The notes under the pieces: generated by a model | Database searches by the model: none | Seen by the model: only the letters and a program-made list of their open reading frames with translations | Told to the model about the DNA's origin: nothing | Program-made: the position numbers and the translations under genes | Source: Pseudomonadota bacterium | Lineage (GTDB): Bacteria; Pseudomonadota; Alphaproteobacteria; JACQOE01 | Reading direction: 5' to 3' | DNA: 64,000 nt | Assembly (NCBI GenBank): GCA_016202695.1 | Contig: JACQOE010000025.1 | Location: forward strand, 1-64,000 | Part shown: piece after piece, positions 51,533 to 60,644 of the stretch | Layout: the number at the start of each line of letters is the position of its first letter | Numbering within the stretch: the stretch's first letter is position 1

Positions 51533-52741
51533 ATGGTCGCAGAAACGGGCCCCTTGAAGGGCATCCGAGTCGTCGACATGACGATCAACATGGCGGGGCC
51601 CACCTGCAGCCTCTATCTTGCCGATCTTGGCGCCGACGTGATCAAGGTCGAGCGGCCCGACCGGGGTGACGACACCCGCCGCTTCATCCCGCCCGAGATC
51701 CGCGGCGAATCGTCGGCCTTCATGATGATGAACCGCAACAAGAGGGGCATCGCGCTCGACATCAAGAGCGGGGCCGGCAAGGAGGTGTTCCGTCGCCTCG
51801 CCCGCTCGGCCGACGTGCTGGTCGAGAACTTCAAGCGCGACACCCTCGAGCGCAACGGCCTCGGCTATCCGCATCTCTCCAAGGAGAACCCGCGGCTCAT
51901 CTATTGCAGCCTCACCGGCTTCGGTCGCACCGGGCCCTACGCCGACCGCGGCGGGCTCGACCTGGTCGCCCAGGGGATGAGCGGCCTGATGAGCATCACC
52001 GGCGAGGGGGGCGGGCGGCCCCCGGTCAAGGTGGGCTCGCCGGTCTGCGACATCATGGGCGGGATGTTCGCGGCCATGGCGGTTCTAGCCGCGCTTTGCT
52101 GGCGCCAGCAGACGGGCGAAGGGCAGCTCGTCGATACCTCACTCTTCGAGGCCGGGATCACCTCCACCTACCACCAGTCGGCGATCTACGTCGCCACCGG
52201 CAAGTCGCCGGGCGCGATGGGGACCGTGCACCCCTTGAACGCCCCCTACCAGGCGTTCGAGACCAAGGACGGATACATCACCATCGCCGCCGGCGCCGAC
52301 GAGCGCTGGAAGCGACTCACCGACGCGCTCGGGATCGAGCATCTGCGCGCCGACCCCCGCTTCAAGACCGCCCCCGACCGGGTGGTCAACGTCAAGGCGC
52401 TGCAGGAGGTGCTGGAGCCCATCTTCCGGCAGAAGAGCCGCGCCGAGTGGCTGGATCTCCTGCTCGCCGCGGACGTGCCGGCGGGCCCGATCTTGTCGAT
52501 CGGGGAGATGCACAGCGATCCCCAGACGGTCGCCCGCAACATGTTCGTCGAGGTCGAGCACAGCAAGGTCGGGCGGGTGAAGACCCTGGGCTCGCCGATC
52601 AAGATGTCGAAGACGCCGCCGAACGTGCGCCGCGCGGCGCCCTATCTCGGCGAGCACACTCGCGAGGTGCTCTCCGAGATCGGCTACTCCGCGGCCGAGA
52701 TCGAGCGGCTGGCCAAGGACAAGGTCGTCCGGCTCGGCTGA
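51533..52741 (+). CDS. CaiB/BaiF family III CoA-transferase, copy 2
   Basis: This 402-residue family III CoA-transferase has LKGIRVVDMTINMAGPTCSL near the N-terminus, FMMMNRNKRGIALDI, ADVLVENFK, and GRTGPYADRGGLDLVAQ with Asp143 at the catalytic position. The C-terminal RAAPYLGEHTREVLSEIGYSAAEIERL is typical. An alternative GTG start lies 3 bases upstream. Function would be CoA transfer between carboxylic acids. Only about 25 to 35 percent similarity to copy 1 is apparent by eye, so the substrates probably differ. Confidence 0.9.
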   Translation: MVAETGPLKGIRVVDMTINMAGPTCSLYLADLGADVIKVERPDRGDDTRRFIPPEIRGESSAFMMMNRNKRGIALDIKSGAGKEVFRRLARSADVLVENFKRDTLERNGLGYPHLSKENPRLIYCSLTGFGRTGPYADRGGLDLVAQGMSGLMSITGEGGGRPPVKVGSPVCDIMGGMFAAMAVLAALCWRQQTGEGQLVDTSLFEAGITSTYHQSAIYVATGKSPGAMGTVHPLNAPYQAFETKDGYITIAAGADERWKRLTDALGIEHLRADPRFKTAPDRVVNVKALQEVLEPIFRQKSRAEWLDLLLAADVPAGPILSIGEMHSDPQTVARNMFVEVEHSKVGRVKTLGSPIKMSKTPPNVRRAAPYLGEHTREVLSEIGYSAAEIERLAKDKVVRLG

Positions 52742-52751
52742 GCGGCCGGCC

Positions 52752-53900
52752 CTAGAGGCAGCGGTAGACGGACTCGACCAGGCGGGAGAGCCGCGGGCTC
52801 ATGCCCGGTCCCGAGTACATGAAGTTCATGCCGTAGGCGAAGCCGAGGCGGGCGTCGGGGTCGGCGAAGCCAAGAGCGCCGCCCGCGCCCGTGTGTCCGA
52901 AGGCATGCGGATTCGGACCCATCGGAATCTCGCCCGGAAGATTGACATAGAAGCCGAGCCCCATGCGCCGGCGGTGGCCGAGCATCTCCTCCCGTCCCTC
53001 CCACTGCACCGCGGTCGCGCGCGCCAAGCCCTCGGGCGAGATGATCCGCACGCCCTTGAGCGCACCCCCCATCGCCAGCGCACCGAAGAGCCGGGCGATC
53101 GCGCGCGGCGCCCCGTGACCGTTGATCGAGGGGATCTCGGCCGAGCGGAACTCGGGCGTGTTGAAAAGCGAGGGCGGGACCTGCCGCATCGCGCGGTGGC
53201 GGAGGGATTCGGGCTCCGACTCGTCGAAAAGAGTCCCCTTGGTTTCGCCGAAGAACTCGGCCGTGCGCGAGTGCTCGTTCGGCGGGAGCCCGATCCAGTA
53301 GTCCAGCCCGAGGGGCGCCGTCACCTCCCCGCGCAGATAGGTGCCGATCGTACGCCCTGAGGCGCGGCGCACCACCTCGCCGACCAGAAAGCCCATGGTG
53401 ACCGAGTGGTAGGCCTGCCGCGTGCCCGGCTCCCACTGGAGCGTTTCCGCCGCCAGGGCCTCCGTCATCGCCCGCCAGTCGAGGACCGCGCCGGTCGGCA
53501 TCTCGCGGCTGATCGCCGGCAGGCCCGCCCGATGATCGAGGAGATGGCGGACCCGAACCCCGTCCTTGCCGTTCGCCGCAAACTCGGGCCAGTAGCGGGC
53601 GACCGGCGCGTCGAGGTCGAGGAGGCCGCGGTCGACCAGCATGTGGGCGACGAGCGCGCTCACCCCCTTGGCGACCGACATCATGCAGACGAGGGTGTCC
53701 CGCTCCCAGGACCGCGTGCGGGCGCGATCGCGGAAGCCGCCCCAGAGGTCAACGACAAACCGGCCCTCCAGGGCGACCGAGACCGCCGCACCGACCTCGC
53801 CGAAGGCGCGAAAGTTCTCGGCGAAGACCTCGCGCACGCCGGCGAAGCGCGGCTCGCAGGTGCCGTGTATCGGAGCTTCGCTTGCGATCACCAATTTCAT
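52752..53900 (-). CDS. Serine hydrolase (beta-lactamase/EstB-like family)
   Basis: This 382-residue penicillin-binding-protein-fold hydrolase has SVAK at residues 75-78 (catalytic Ser and Lys), the Tyr motif in RQAYHSV (Tyr164), and a late FGHTGAGGA in place of KTG. This is the family of class C beta-lactamase-like esterases, and many act on esters or D-amino peptides. The GHTGAGG motif and no signal peptide suggest a cytoplasmic esterase. The frame opens upstream at 54041, but that part lacks domain character. The stop is 10 bases from the convergent CaiB gene. Confidence 0.85.
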   Translation of the reverse strand: MKLVIASEAPIHGTCEPRFAGVREVFAENFRAFGEVGAAVSVALEGRFVVDLWGGFRDRARTRSWERDTLVCMMSVAKGVSALVAHMLVDRGLLDLDAPVARYWPEFAANGKDGVRVRHLLDHRAGLPAISREMPTGAVLDWRAMTEALAAETLQWEPGTRQAYHSVTMGFLVGEVVRRASGRTIGTYLRGEVTAPLGLDYWIGLPPNEHSRTAEFFGETKGTLFDESEPESLRHRAMRQVPPSLFNTPEFRSAEIPSINGHGAPRAIARLFGALAMGGALKGVRIISPEGLARATAVQWEGREEMLGHRRRMGLGFYVNLPGEIPMGPNPHAFGHTGAGGALGFADPDARLGFAYGMNFMYSGPGMSPRLSRLVESVYRCL

Positions 53901-54136
53901 CTCCTCATCCGGGCTCGACGGCCTGATCGGCGTCGGCCGGTAGGCATCGCCGCGGCCGAGGTCCTTTTCCTGCTCAAGAGCGTCCGTCCTTAGCCGGGTT
54001 CCCCGGAGCGATCTTAGCCGAGTCGACCGGGGCGCGTTCAACCCCGACGCCGAGGAGGTTGCGGCACCCCCGCCGACCGCTTATGAGGAGGGGGCGGTCC
54101 CGCCCGGGACCGCGCGTCAACGACGGGAGGGGGGAG

Positions 54137-54637
54137 ATGTCCGAGTCCCGCGTACCGCAGGGCACGCACACCGTCCGCTGGGAGGACTGGAGCCGCCTGG
54201 TCGAGGCCAAGGACAAGCTCGGCGGCCTCGACTTCATCCACGCCATCATCGAGGGGCGGCTTCCGCATCCTCCCTTCTATGAGGTCCTCGGTTTCAGGGT
54301 CGAGGAGGCCGAGGCGGGCCGAGTGGTGATGTCGGGCCGGCCGGGAGAGTTCCTGGTCCATCCCGGGGGCGGCGTGCACGGCTCGTTCTCGGCGGCGCTG
54401 ATCGAGTCGGCGACCGGCCTCGCGGTCTGGTCGCGCCTTCCCGCCGGGCGCGGCATGACCACCCTCGACATCAAGGTAAACTACGTGCGGGCGATGACCA
54501 CCGCTACCCCGCCGGTCCGCTGCGAGGCGAAGGTGATCCATCCGGGTAACCGGGTGGCGACCGCCGAGGCGAGGGTGACCGACGCGGCGGGCAAGCTCTA
54601 CGCCCACGGGCTCTCGACCTGCATGGTTTTCGCCTGA
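54137..54637 (+). CDS. PaaI-like hot-dog thioesterase
   Basis: This 166-residue hot-dog fold protein has FYEVLGFRVEEAEAG, VHPGGGVHGSFSAALIESATGLAVWS (the central helix with a Gly-rich loop), MTTLDIKVNYVRA, and CEAKVIHPGNRVATAEARVTDA. It should hydrolyse acyl-CoA or aryl-CoA thioesters in the cytoplasm. A gggaggggggag element precedes the ATG. The final residues LYAHGLSTCMVF match the family end. Confidence 0.87.
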   Translation: MSESRVPQGTHTVRWEDWSRLVEAKDKLGGLDFIHAIIEGRLPHPPFYEVLGFRVEEAEAGRVVMSGRPGEFLVHPGGGVHGSFSAALIESATGLAVWSRLPAGRGMTTLDIKVNYVRAMTTATPPVRCEAKVIHPGNRVATAEARVTDAAGKLYAHGLSTCMVFA

Positions 54638-54660
54638 TCCCGAACCCTGCCAGCACCGGA

Positions 54661-55088
54661 CTACGGCCCGGGTTTCGGCCGGCGCCGGATCGCGTAGCAG
54701 TTCTCCATCTTCTCCATGCCCGCCTTGGGATAGAAGGCCGCGGCCCCGGGAGCGGAGAGGAGAAGCAGCGTCACCACCTCGGTCCCGCCGGCGGCCTCGT
54801 GGGTGCGGCGGATGAGCTCGGTCCCGACGCGCCCCGCCCTTGCCAAGCGCGATCGACGGCAAGGTCGGAAAGGTAGCAGCAGTAGGCGAAGTCGGTGACC
54901 GCACGCGAGACGCCGATGAGTGTGCCCCGGCCGTCGCGCGCGCAGACGACGAGGGGAGCGTTCCTGACCATCGCCCGGATGCGCTCGGGCTCGTCGACGG
55001 GCCGACGCTCGGCGAGACCGGAGCGCCGAAGCACGTCCACGAACTCCGCCGGGTCCAGGTCGTTCTCGATCGTGTAGACGGGGTCCAT
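54661..55088 (-). pseudogene. GNAT N-acetyltransferase gene split by a frameshift
   Basis: The N-terminal frame (ATG at 55088) reads through [14 protein letters not shown], the acetyl-CoA-binding loop of GNAT proteins, and then loses sense. The frame shifted by two bases continues with [15 protein letters not shown] and ends AAAFYPKAGMEKMENCYAIRR, the expected C-terminal half. The break lies at about 54829-54832 in gacgcgccccgc. Removing two bases (an apparent extra gc pair) would restore a single protein of about 141 residues. It may be a true pseudogene or a base-calling error in a GC-rich spot. Confidence 0.75.
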
Positions 55089-55352
55089 CGGCTCGTTCCT
55101 CAGCGCAGGACTGGCGCCCCCGGTCGGCTCGCTCGCGAATCCCGGCGGCCCCGGCCGTGTTCATAACACGGCGCATGGCCCCGCGGTACGGGCCACCGCC
55201 GCACGCGCCCCGCCGACCTGACTGCCGCTCAGGCCCTCGATCGCGCGCGGTTGACGGGTCCGCCGGGATACTCGAAGGTGTTTCTCGGGGGCCCGTGGCC
55301 CTCCGCGCGCGTCGCCCCATCGGCAGGGTATCCGCCTCGACCCGATCGCCTC

Positions 55353-56126
55353 ATGAACCGCATCGACCTCAGCGACCGAGTGCTCCTCCGGCTGGTGGCC
55401 GCGGCCGTGCTGGTGCTTACCGTCTATTTCGCGCTGCTCCCTGCCCTGCCGCAAGCGTTCCGGCTGCCGGGAAGCGCGCCCCTGCATATCGCCGGGGTGA
55501 TCGGCTCGAGCCTCCTCCTCGTCTCAGTCGCCTTCGTCGCGGCAAAGCGGAGCGGCCGCGGCGGCCCGCCGCCTGCCTGGTTCGTCGCCCACGCGGTCTG
55601 CGCGGTTGCGGGCTTCGCCCTAGTCGCCGCCCATTCCGCCGGGCGGCTCCGCCATGCCCCGGCTCTGCTCCTCCTCGCTCTCGTCGCGCTCGCCGCGCTC
55701 GGGGTGTGGGCGCGGGTGCGTCTTTCCCGCCGGCTTGCGGCGACCTTTGCCACCAGGCGCGCCCTCCTCGATCCGCCCGCCCCGCAGGCGCGCGGGAGCC
55801 TCGCCGCCCTCATCGCCGAGAAGGAGGCGCTTCTGCGTCGCCTCGATCCGGGCGCGCGCGAGGCGACGTTCTCGCCAACCCTCGGCCACTGGCTTCGCGC
55901 CCCCGCGCTCGCGTACCGGTACGCACGGCTCGCCCGCGCCGAGGCGGGCGTGATCGGAACGCGCCAGGCGGCCGGCCTTGCGCTCGGGTACTGGCGCGCG
56001 GTTCACATCGCGCTTGCCTGGCTGTTCGTCGCCGGCCTCGTCGTCCACATCGTCACCGTTACCTTCTTCGCCGGCTACGTGGCCGGCGGCGGGGAGGTCT
56101 ACTGGTGGCACCTCGCCGCCTGGTGA
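55353..56126 (+). CDS. Putative diheme membrane cytochrome b subunit
   Basis: This 257-residue integral membrane protein has about six hydrophobic segments. Two pairs of histidines sit 14 positions apart: His80/His94 and His218/His232, each pair inside helices. That H-x13-H spacing is the pattern of ferric-reductase/cytochrome b561-type diheme helices. It begins divergent from the GNAT remnant, and its stop is 38 bases before the iron-sulfur/molybdopterin gene, so it is the likely membrane quinone-oxidising or quinone-reducing anchor of that enzyme. No exact family is recognised. Confidence 0.6.
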   Translation: MNRIDLSDRVLLRLVAAAVLVLTVYFALLPALPQAFRLPGSAPLHIAGVIGSSLLLVSVAFVAAKRSGRGGPPPAWFVAHAVCAVAGFALVAAHSAGRLRHAPALLLLALVALAALGVWARVRLSRRLAATFATRRALLDPPAPQARGSLAALIAEKEALLRRLDPGAREATFSPTLGHWLRAPALAYRYARLARAEAGVIGTRQAAGLALGYWRAVHIALAWLFVAGLVVHIVTVTFFAGYVAGGGEVYWWHLAAW

Positions 56127-56163
56127 TGCGGCGGGCGCGCCGCGCCACCGGTGGGGAGGAGCG

Positions 56164-59097
56164 ATGAGCCGGCTCGCCCTGATGATCGACCTCGAGCGCT
56201 GCACCGGCTGCAAGAGCTGCGAGGCGGCCTGCAAGCAGGAGCATCGCCTCGGCCCCGGCGAGTTCCGCACCCGGGTGGTCTGGCTAGGGCGCGAGGACGA
56301 GGCCGGGCTGGACTTCCTCACCCTCACCTGCCAGCACTGCGAGCGTCCGGCCTGCCTCCGGGCCTGCCCGGTCAACCCCAAGGCGATCAGCAAAGATCCC
56401 GCGACCGGGGTGGTGCGCGTGCACGAGGATCGCTGCACCGGCTGCGGCGAGTGCGTGATCGCCTGCCCCTACGGCGCCATGGGCTTCGACTCGCACGGGC
56501 ACCACGCGGTGAAATGCGACCTCTGCGCCGACCGGCGCGCCGAGGGCGGCATTCCGGCCTGCGCCGCGGCCTGCCCCGGCTATGCCATCTCCTTCGGCGA
56601 GCGCGAGGCGCTGTTGGACCGGGCCCGCGTCGAGGGGCGCCGGCCCCGCGAGACCGATCCCTTCCTCCTCGGCCCGGCAACCGTTTACCTTGAGCGCCTC
56701 CGTCCCGCCCCGACGTCCGCCGACGGTCGCGCCCCGGCCCGCCCCCCCGCGGTGGTGAACCCGCCGGACGCGCAGGCGGCCCTGTCGCGCGCCGCGCCCG
56801 CCTTTCCCTTCCGCAGCCCGCGCGAGGAGGCGACGCCCGACCGCACGGTTCCGGGCGGCTGCACCCTCTGCTTCAACTGCTGCACGGTGAAGTTCCACTT
56901 CCGCGGCGACCGCCTCGTCCAGGTCACCGGCAACGAGGACGACCCGGTGCTCAAGGGCAAGGTCTGCCCTAAGTCACAGATGACACTGCAGATGTATCAC
57001 AGCCGCGAGCGCCTAACCCGGCCGCTCAAGCGCATCGGCGAGCGGGGCGAGGGCCGCTTCGCGCCCGTCTCGTGGGAGCAGGCGCTCGAAGAGATCGCCG
57101 AGCGGCTGGTCGCGGTCCGCGAGCGCTTCGGGCCGGAGGCGCTGGCTCTCTTCGTCGGCACGCGCACCGGGATCATCGCCAAGCAGGGCTACGCCCGCCT
57201 CTTCGCCCAGCTCTGGGGCACCCCCAACATCGAGGGGACCGACCCCTTCTGCTCCAGCGGCAAGGCCATCGCCTACCGGCTCGTCCAGGGCTCGGTCGGC
57301 TCGGGCAACAGCTACACCGAGGCCGACCTCGGGGGCGCCCGGCTCTACCTCTACATCGGCGACAATCAGGCCGAAACCCGACCGGTCTTCTTCGGCCTGA
57401 TCAACGACTGGCGGCTCAGGCACGGAGCGCGGATGATCGCCGTCGATCCGCGCCTCACCGTGACCGCGAGCAAGGCCGACCGATGGCTCCCCATCCGCCC
57501 GGGTACCGACATGGCGCTCGCGCTCGCGGCCGCCTATCACATCCTCGACAAGGGGCTCAACGACGCCCGCTTCTGCGTGGACTGGGTCCTCGGCTGGGAG
57601 CGCTGGCGCGATTTCATCTTCGCCAAGGGTTATACCCCCGAGTGGGCCGAGCCGATCACCGGCATCCCGGCCGGCGAGATCCGCACCCTCGCCGAGGAGA
57701 TCGCCCGCGCCGGGGGCTGCGTGCTCTTCGCCAGCCGCGGGGTCAACCAGCACACCAACTCGGTGCAGACGAACCGCGCCCTCATGTTCCTCGCTGCGAT
57801 CACCGGCAACTGGGGCCGGCGGGGCGGAGCCTTCGTCAACATGACCGCCTCGCCCCCGCTGGCGGCGAACGCGCCCCCGGGGCGGCGGGCGAAGATCGCG
57901 CGCCCGCGCGTCCGCAAGAGCCCGACCGGCTGGATCGAGGCCATGCGCACCGGCCGCCCCTACCCGATCCGGGCGATGATCTCGTGCAACAACCCGCTCG
58001 CCCAATGGCCGGGGTTGGCGGCGGCGCGCGAGGCTTTCCGTGCCCTCGACCTCGTCGTCCACATCGAGCTTTTCGCCAACGAGACCTCGGCCTTCGCCGA
58101 CTACGTGCTGCCGGCGGCGGCCGGGATCGAGGCGGGCGACATCGGCCGCTCGGCCGACGACCGCCGGATCGTGTGGATCGACCGGATGACCGACCCGCCC
58201 GGCGAGGCCCGGCCGGACGCCTGGATCTGGGTCGAGCTCGCGAAGCGCCTCGGGTTCTCGGACGTGCTCAAGGAGGACTACAAGGACCCCGCCCGCTTCT
58301 GGGACGAGGTCATGATCGACAACGAACAGTTTCGCGGCATCACCCAGCGGCGCCTGCACGCGGTTCCCTACCGCTGGGTGCGCTTTCCCGCGGCGAGCGA
58401 AGACGCGCCCGAGATCGAAACCCTCTATCTCGAGGGAAACACGGCGCCGGGCCAGCCCGCGGGCAAGCGGTTTCCCACCCCGAGCGGGAAGCTCGAGTTC
58501 TGGACCGACGCGCAGGAGGCCGACTTCGCCGCACTCGGGCTTTCCGCGCTTCCCGAATTCTACGGCGAGCGCGAGGGACTTCTCGATCTGCCCTTCGTCG
58601 TGCGCGAGGAGGGCGACGAGCGCCTTTCCCTCCTCTCGCCCTTCGAGAAGGTGCCGACCGGGGCCGCGCGGGCGCGGGTCGTTCCGCCCGCCGAGGACGC
58701 GCCGGCCGCGCGGCTTCGCGCCCAGGGCTTCGACAGCGAGCTCGTGACGGGGCGTCCACCCGCGCCGCATTTCCACTCCTGGACGCACTATTTCTGGCAG
58801 GCGCAGGAGATGTGGCCCGATCTCTACTGCCAGATCCACCCCGAGCGGGCGGCCGCGCTGGGCGTGAAGGACGGCGAACGGGTGCGGATCGAGACCGCCC
58901 ACGGCGCGATCGAGGCGCGGGCCTGGATTCACGCCGGCATCCGCCCAACGGCGGTGTTCGTCCCCATCGGCTGGGGCGAGCGCCAACCCTTCCATCCCTG
59001 GCGCTCGGTCAACTTCCTGACCGACCCCTCCCAGCGCGATCCGATCTCGGACCAGACCAACCTCAAGAGCCTGCTTTGCCGCGTGCGCAAAGCCTGA
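56164..59097 (+). CDS. Fused four-cluster ferredoxin and molybdopterin oxidoreductase
   Basis: This 977-residue fusion starts with a DmsB/NrfC-type domain with sixteen cysteines in four [4Fe-4S] sets (Cys13-16-19-23, 56-59-64-68, 91-94-97-101, 118-121-133-137). After a Pro/Ala linker (180-225) comes a DMSO-reductase-family catalytic chain: FS0 cluster Cys233-x2-236-x3-240-x27-268, a candidate Mo ligand Cys363 in DPFCSSGK, and the C-terminal MGD-binding domain. The two subunits are normally separate proteins. No Tat signal is present, so it is probably cytoplasmic. Substrate is unknown. The frame opens at 55978, but that part overlaps the cytochrome gene in another frame. Confidence 0.88.
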   Translation: MSRLALMIDLERCTGCKSCEAACKQEHRLGPGEFRTRVVWLGREDEAGLDFLTLTCQHCERPACLRACPVNPKAISKDPATGVVRVHEDRCTGCGECVIACPYGAMGFDSHGHHAVKCDLCADRRAEGGIPACAAACPGYAISFGEREALLDRARVEGRRPRETDPFLLGPATVYLERLRPAPTSADGRAPARPPAVVNPPDAQAALSRAAPAFPFRSPREEATPDRTVPGGCTLCFNCCTVKFHFRGDRLVQVTGNEDDPVLKGKVCPKSQMTLQMYHSRERLTRPLKRIGERGEGRFAPVSWEQALEEIAERLVAVRERFGPEALALFVGTRTGIIAKQGYARLFAQLWGTPNIEGTDPFCSSGKAIAYRLVQGSVGSGNSYTEADLGGARLYLYIGDNQAETRPVFFGLINDWRLRHGARMIAVDPRLTVTASKADRWLPIRPGTDMALALAAAYHILDKGLNDARFCVDWVLGWERWRDFIFAKGYTPEWAEPITGIPAGEIRTLAEEIARAGGCVLFASRGVNQHTNSVQTNRALMFLAAITGNWGRRGGAFVNMTASPPLAANAPPGRRAKIARPRVRKSPTGWIEAMRTGRPYPIRAMISCNNPLAQWPGLAAAREAFRALDLVVHIELFANETSAFADYVLPAAAGIEAGDIGRSADDRRIVWIDRMTDPPGEARPDAWIWVELAKRLGFSDVLKEDYKDPARFWDEVMIDNEQFRGITQRRLHAVPYRWVRFPAASEDAPEIETLYLEGNTAPGQPAGKRFPTPSGKLEFWTDAQEADFAALGLSALPEFYGEREGLLDLPFVVREEGDERLSLLSPFEKVPTGAARARVVPPAEDAPAARLRAQGFDSELVTGRPPAPHFHSWTHYFWQAQEMWPDLYCQIHPERAAALGVKDGERVRIETAHGAIEARAWIHAGIRPTAVFVPIGWGERQPFHPWRSVNFLTDPSQRDPISDQTNLKSLLCRVRKA

Positions 59098-59202
59098 GCG
59101 GGGGAGCCCCGCCGCGGTCCGCCCGCGGTTGACCCGGGACGGGCCGGTCCGCACACTCGCCACGGCCGCCCCGCGCGGCCGAGAGTCAAAGGAGGTCCCG
59201 CG

Positions 59203-60615
59203 ATGGGTGTTACCGAACGCCTCGCCCGACTCGTCGTCGAAACCCCGGCCGAGCGACTGATCGCGCCGGCGCTCCTTGAATCGGCGAAGCTCCGCCTCCT
59301 CGACGGGCTTGCCATCATGCTCGCCGGCTCACGCGAGCCCTCGACGCTGATCGCCCTCGCCATGGCCCGCGAGTGGGGCGGGGCAGCGGCGGCGGGCGTG
59401 GTCGGGCATCCCGACCGCCTGCCGGCGCCGCTCGCCGGCTTCGTCAACGGCGTCTCCGCCCATTCGCAGGAGTTCGACGACTACACCCGGGGCGCCGGCC
59501 ACATGACCGTGAGCATGGTCCCCGGCTCGCTTGCCGCGGCCGAGGAAGCCGGGCTCTCGGGACGAGCTCTGGTCGAGGGCTTCGTCGTCGGCTTCGAGGT
59601 CGTCTGCCGGATCGCACGGGGGATGAATCCGTATCTCTTCGACCGCGGGTTCCATCAGAACTGCCTCTGGGCCGAGCTTGGGGTCGCGGCCGCGGCGGCG
59701 CGGATGCGGGGCCTGAGCGTGGACGAGACGCGGATGGCGCTCGGCATCGCCTGTTCGGGCGGCTCGGGCATCCGCCGCAACGTCGGCTCGATGGGCAAGG
59801 CTTATCACGTGGGCCACGGGGTGATGAACGGGCTCGTCTCCGCCTCGCTCGCGGGTCGGGGCTACGTCGTCGATCCCGAGGCGGTGGCCGGCGAGGACGA
59901 GCCGGGGCACGGGCGCTGGGGCCTAGTCGAGACCTACAACGGCATCGGCAACTACGCCCTCGGCAAGACGACGGCGGGCCTTGGCGAGGCGTGGGAGCTG
60001 GAGGGAAACCGCACCGTGGTCTGCTTCCACCCGGGCTCGACCACGCTCGCCGCGGCCGTCGATTGCGTGATCGAGTTGATCCGCGCCCACGGCATCCGCT
60101 CCGAGGCGGTCGAGCGGGTCGCGCTCGACTGCACGCCCGAGGCGCTCAACCGCGCCTGCTACCGCGAGGTCGAGTCGAGCTACAAGGCGCGCTACTCTCT
60201 GCCTTACGCGGTGGCGGTGACTCTGATCGACGGCAAGGCCGGCCTCGCCCAATTCGCGGACGCGCGGGTGGCCAAGGGCGACGTGCAGGCGCTGATGCGC
60301 CGTATCGAGGTGGCCGTGCCGCCCGACCTCGCCCACCATGTCGGCCCCTGGGAGGGCAAGGTCAACTGGGCCGAGATGCGGATCGCGATCCACATGAAGG
60401 ACGGCCGCGTGATCCGCGGCGCGCGCTCGCATGCCAAGGGTTGGCCCGAGGACGTGCCGGTCGGCTTCGAGGAGGTGGCCGGGAAGTTCGCCGACTGCGC
60501 CGAGGGCGTGCTTTCCCCGGCGCGGCGCGACCGGGTTATCACCATGGTGCGCAGGATCGAACGACTCGCGGACATCCGCGAGCTGATGGCCGCGGTCGGG
60601 GCCGAGGGCGCCTAG
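59203..60615 (+). CDS. MmgE/PrpD family protein, copy 2
   Basis: This 470-residue member of the MmgE/PrpD family has EFDDYTRGAGHM near residue 90, GLSVDETRMALGIACSGGSG, GKAYHVGHGVMNG, VVCFHPGSTTLAAAVDCVIEL, and SYKARYSLPYAVAVTLIDG. It differs clearly from copy 1 at 12065-13468, so it is not a recent duplicate. An aaaggagg element is placed 6 bases before the ATG. It is followed convergently by the maleate-isomerase-like gene after 29 bases. Confidence 0.87.
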   Translation: MGVTERLARLVVETPAERLIAPALLESAKLRLLDGLAIMLAGSREPSTLIALAMAREWGGAAAAGVVGHPDRLPAPLAGFVNGVSAHSQEFDDYTRGAGHMTVSMVPGSLAAAEEAGLSGRALVEGFVVGFEVVCRIARGMNPYLFDRGFHQNCLWAELGVAAAAARMRGLSVDETRMALGIACSGGSGIRRNVGSMGKAYHVGHGVMNGLVSASLAGRGYVVDPEAVAGEDEPGHGRWGLVETYNGIGNYALGKTTAGLGEAWELEGNRTVVCFHPGSTTLAAAVDCVIELIRAHGIRSEAVERVALDCTPEALNRACYREVESSYKARYSLPYAVAVTLIDGKAGLAQFADARVAKGDVQALMRRIEVAVPPDLAHHVGPWEGKVNWAEMRIAIHMKDGRVIRGARSHAKGWPEDVPVGFEEVAGKFADCAEGVLSPARRDRVITMVRRIERLADIRELMAAVGAEGA

Positions 60616-60644
60616 GACCCACCATCGCCGCCGGCGCCTCCCGA

